Part shown: positions 8,151 through 10,258 of the stretch, piece after piece
Layout of the letters: each line of letters begins with the position of its first letter
How positions within the stretch are numbered: position 1 is the stretch's first letter
Origin: Funneliformis mosseae
Taxonomy: Eukaryota > Glomeromycota > Glomeromycetes > Glomerales > Glomeraceae
DNA length: 10,258 nucleotides
Reading direction: 5' to 3'
Assembly (NCBI GenBank): GCA_910592005.1
Contig: CAJVPP010004038.1
Span: 1 to 10,258 of the forward strand
Made by a program: the position numbers and the translations under genes
Notes under the pieces: model-generated
What the model saw: only the letters and a program-made list of their open reading frames with translations
The model's database searches: none
Told to the model about the DNA's origin: nothing

Positions 8151-8410
8151 AATTACATCATTTTTCCTTTTTAATAAAAAAAAATAAAGATCTATCTTCT
8201 ACTTCGTTTTGCCCAAATGCGTACTTGCTGTTGCTCATGTAGTTTGATTTAAAAATTTTTTTTTTTTTTATTGGTCTTTAAGTATTAATCAATATGATAA
8301 ATAATAATAATAATATGTAATAAATAAATAAATAGAATAAAAAATTAATATTATAATAATAATAATAATATATAATATATATACTTACTGTACATATAAA
8401 AAAAAAAATG
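8151..8410. other. Transition from the AT-rich block to mixed-composition DNA
   Basis: Homopolymer-rich DNA with one more complex segment (about 8190-8250, containing TTTTGCCCAAATGCG and TTGCTGTTGCTCATG). It is followed by a T run and AT-rich microsatellites. No gene is seen. The change to higher CpG and more diverse words is complete by about 8410. Confidence 0.5.
8296..8392. repeat. TAA/TAAA and TA microsatellite cluster
   Basis: Two runs of TAA repeats (about 8298-8315 and 8353-8371) flank a short AATA run (about 8319-8333), and the second leads into an alternating TA stretch ending near 8392. The cluster sits at the right border of the CpG-poor block. Confidence 0.8.
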
Positions 8411-9146
8411 CGAGTGAAATATAATTTAATTTCATTTCAGGAAATCTTACTATAAATGTTCAAGTATAATTTTTAATTCCGGGTCAGAGTACCTTCAACA
8501 ATGAGACACGAAATCATCATCAAAGAAATTGAAACTCGATACAAACGTTACACTCCATCGTTCAAAACCCGTTACCCAATCGGTTTTTTTTTTTACTTAA
8601 TTGTGCGCCGTCACCCTAATGTTTAAACAAGAGAGAAAACCGTTCGATTGCTAAAAGTTCAATTAGGAATTGCCAAATGTAGGAATTTTGAATTAAAAGA
8701 GTGTTACACATGAAATCATCATGAGGTGACCAAAAAAACAAATTTGTATTAACCATATGACGATGTCTGTATCGTACAGAAAATTATTTTTTTTTTGTGG
8801 GAAGGGAAACGCTACTTTCAACTCGAAATGGGGCTATCATTGTACTCGAGTGGTTACCTTCAAAAAAAAAAAGGTTTTATTTACCCACATGCCAAAATAT
8901 TTCTTGCATTATTTATCAGGATCAAAATGATTTACGTTCATGTGCACGAAAACAAACATTACACCCAAAATTTGATAGATGATAGATAGAATAGATATAT
9001 TTTAATTAATTTTTTTTTTTTTTCTTTCACAAATAAATTTCTTTTACATTATTCACTTCCAATAATAACGTCATTCGACTACTACTACTACAATAACTAG
9101 TATCCTACTAGGATACATTCTCCTGCTCAATGATGAAATATCTTCA
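8411..9146. other. Mixed-composition intergenic DNA without a supported gene
   Basis: From here the sequence has normal CpG frequency and word diversity, for example GTGCGCCGTCACCC near 8604. No frame is convincing. The small frames beginning at 8795 and 8797 overlap in different registers, run through an A homopolymer, and have no motif or repeat-free support. A 14-base word, GAAATCATCATSA, occurs at about 8510 and 8711. A perfect 7-base-arm palindrome, GTATCCT-ACT-AGGATAC, lies at 9100-9116. Several homopolymer T runs interrupt the stretch. It may be upstream or downstream DNA of a gene outside the window. Confidence 0.5.
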
Positions 9147-9150
9147 AGCG

Positions 9151-9212
9151 TAAAAAAAAAAGAAGTGAATAAGATAGAAGTGAAGGAGAAAGAAAAAAAA
9201 AAAGAGGATAAG
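9151..9212 (+). repeat. Purine-rich tract
   Basis: About 60 bases of almost only A and G on the plus strand, with a few T, including AAGATAGAAGTGAAGGAGAAAG and an A11 run. On the minus strand it gives a pyrimidine tract. The 82-codon minus-strand frame at 9462-9214, just beyond it, is read from homopolymer and TA-rich sequence (many Phe, Ile and Tyr) and is not credible as a gene. Confidence 0.7.
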
Positions 9213-9845
9213 TTTATATATAAAAAGGTACGTTTGATATATATGATGTTAATAATAATATGTATAGAATCTTAAAAAAAAAGGAAAGGAAATACCCAAT
9301 ATTTATTTGTATGATTATGATAATGATGTATTTAAAACAACATATCGCTGTAATAAAATAATATATGATGTAAAGTAATATATATGTATATAATAAAAAT
9401 GAGGATAAAAAGAAAAAAAAAAAATAGGAGAAACGAAAACATAACAAGCATGTAATCGACAAATAAAATGGTTGAGTAAAGTAAAATAAGGTACTATAGA
9501 ATAAGTAAATGAAAGATAGTAATATATTTATATTTATATAACCGTTAAGTGTATATATAATAATGATGGTTAAAAAAAGATTTTTTTAAAAAAAATACAA
9601 GAATTATGATGATGTAACATCGTAAAAAAAGGTGATTGGAATTTTTACAGTGTACAAATTTATGTACAAGAAAAAAAGTCCATAACAAAAAAAACACACA
9701 CACGTGCTAAATTTTTTTTTTTGTCATAGCCTTCTTTTAAAGAAGAAAAAAAAAAAAAATCGTTAAAAAGAAATTTTTTGGTTGCAGAAAACATTCATAA
9801 CTTCTGCAGTCATTATATCATGAAAATTAAGTTCACACACGCTTG
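9213..9845. other. AT-rich simple-sequence intergenic DNA
   Basis: Dominated by A and T homopolymers, TA runs and a short CA run (CACACACACG near 9694-9703). Small palindromes are present: TTAAAAAAA-GA-TTTTTTTAA near 9570-9590, and TGCAGAA/TTCTGCA (9783-9789 and 9802-9808) around a 12-base loop. No gene or element is supported. Confidence 0.5.
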
Positions 9846-9848
9846 AAG

Positions 9849-9881
9849 TATATATATGTATATGTATGTATATGTATATGA
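9849..9881. repeat. TA/TATG microsatellite
   Basis: An alternating TA run passes into TATG and TGTA repeats (ATATATATGTATATGTATGTA-like) over about 33 bases. It is a simple-sequence tract with no other visible function. Confidence 0.85.
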
Positions 9882-10258
9882 TAAATGGGGTAAAAATAAA
9901 AGAATTAAGAAAAATGATTTGAGTACATTACGATTAAGAAATTAGGAGAGTGTACGGATAACCCATCAAATGCTTCCAAAAGGGATAGGGCCTGCTTCCC
10001 TTTTCTTCATGTTCTAGTTGGCAATCCACAATCCATTGTCCATTACTAATAAGAGATAACCAACTCTTTGAACACCACGCTAAATATTATTATTAAAGCC
10101 CGAACATAGACTCCAATCACCGCCACCACATATATGATTATATTAATATGTTTCTCATCATCCATCCCATTAAATTAAAGCTAATTAATAATTGAAGTTT
10201 TGAGTGTACATGTGCAAAATGGGATTATCGTAATAATTTAAATTATTTGAAGTGGTCG
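9882..10258. other. Right-end unique DNA, no gene recognised
   Basis: The most diverse and least AT-rich DNA of the right side, with segments such as AAGGGATAGGGCCTGCTTCC near 9980 and CACCGCCACCACAT near 10120. No open frame or splice-site arrangement convinces. A CCAAT word at about 10112 and GATAAC words at about 9956 and 10055 could belong to a promoter of a gene beyond the window end, but such short words occur by chance and no gene start is visible. Confidence 0.4.

Noticed and set aside
8795..8989. 64- and 61-codon overlapping plus-strand frames (8795 and 8797)
   Set aside because: Both cross an A homopolymer, overlap in different registers, and show no motif, signal or coding bias that favours either.
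9214..9462. 82-codon minus-strand frame
   Set aside because: It is read from T-rich and TA-rich simple sequence, giving runs of Phe, Ile, Tyr and Leu. Low complexity explains its length and hydrophobicity.

Overview
The window looks like intergenic nuclear DNA of a plant. The best clue is the degenerate CGGATC/CGGATT minisatellite at the left edge, a type I associate with angiosperm genomes. The homopolymer runs, microsatellites and mixed-composition DNA at the right edge fit this but do not prove it. I find no intact protein-coding gene, tRNA, rRNA, CRISPR array or complete transposable element. The few ATG-initiated frames of 60 to 80 codons are repeat-encoded or low-complexity.

There are three compositional zones. 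Positions 1 to about 227 are the GGATC minisatellite, which ends in a near-perfect 22-bp-arm hairpin. From about 228 to 8150-8400 lies some 8 kb of extremely AT-rich, CpG-depleted DNA. I count roughly 23 CpG in about 7.9 kb there, against nearly 40 in the last 1.85 kb. From about 8410 to the end the DNA is ordinary AT-rich plant-like sequence with normal word diversity.

Much of the AT-rich block consists of old local duplications: a 25-bp tandem array (about 925-1290), four tandem copies of a unit of about 243 bp (1434-2260) with a stray fragment at 6547-6632, a nested two-part array (5433-6235), and a duplicated pair about 109 bp apart (6235-6495). Between them are gene-free stretches with a few protein-like remnants. 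On the minus strand these are a 44-codon open segment (4954-5088) followed by an 81-codon Arg/Ser/Lys-rich frame (4572-4814). On the plus strand there is a 33-codon open segment (410-508). I cannot assign any of them to a family. They fit an old insertion or set of insertions eroded by C-to-T change, for example a decayed transposon or endogenous pararetrovirus, but nothing seen is diagnostic of either.

No genes act together here. The useful content is repeat architecture, composition borders and possible pseudogene traces.
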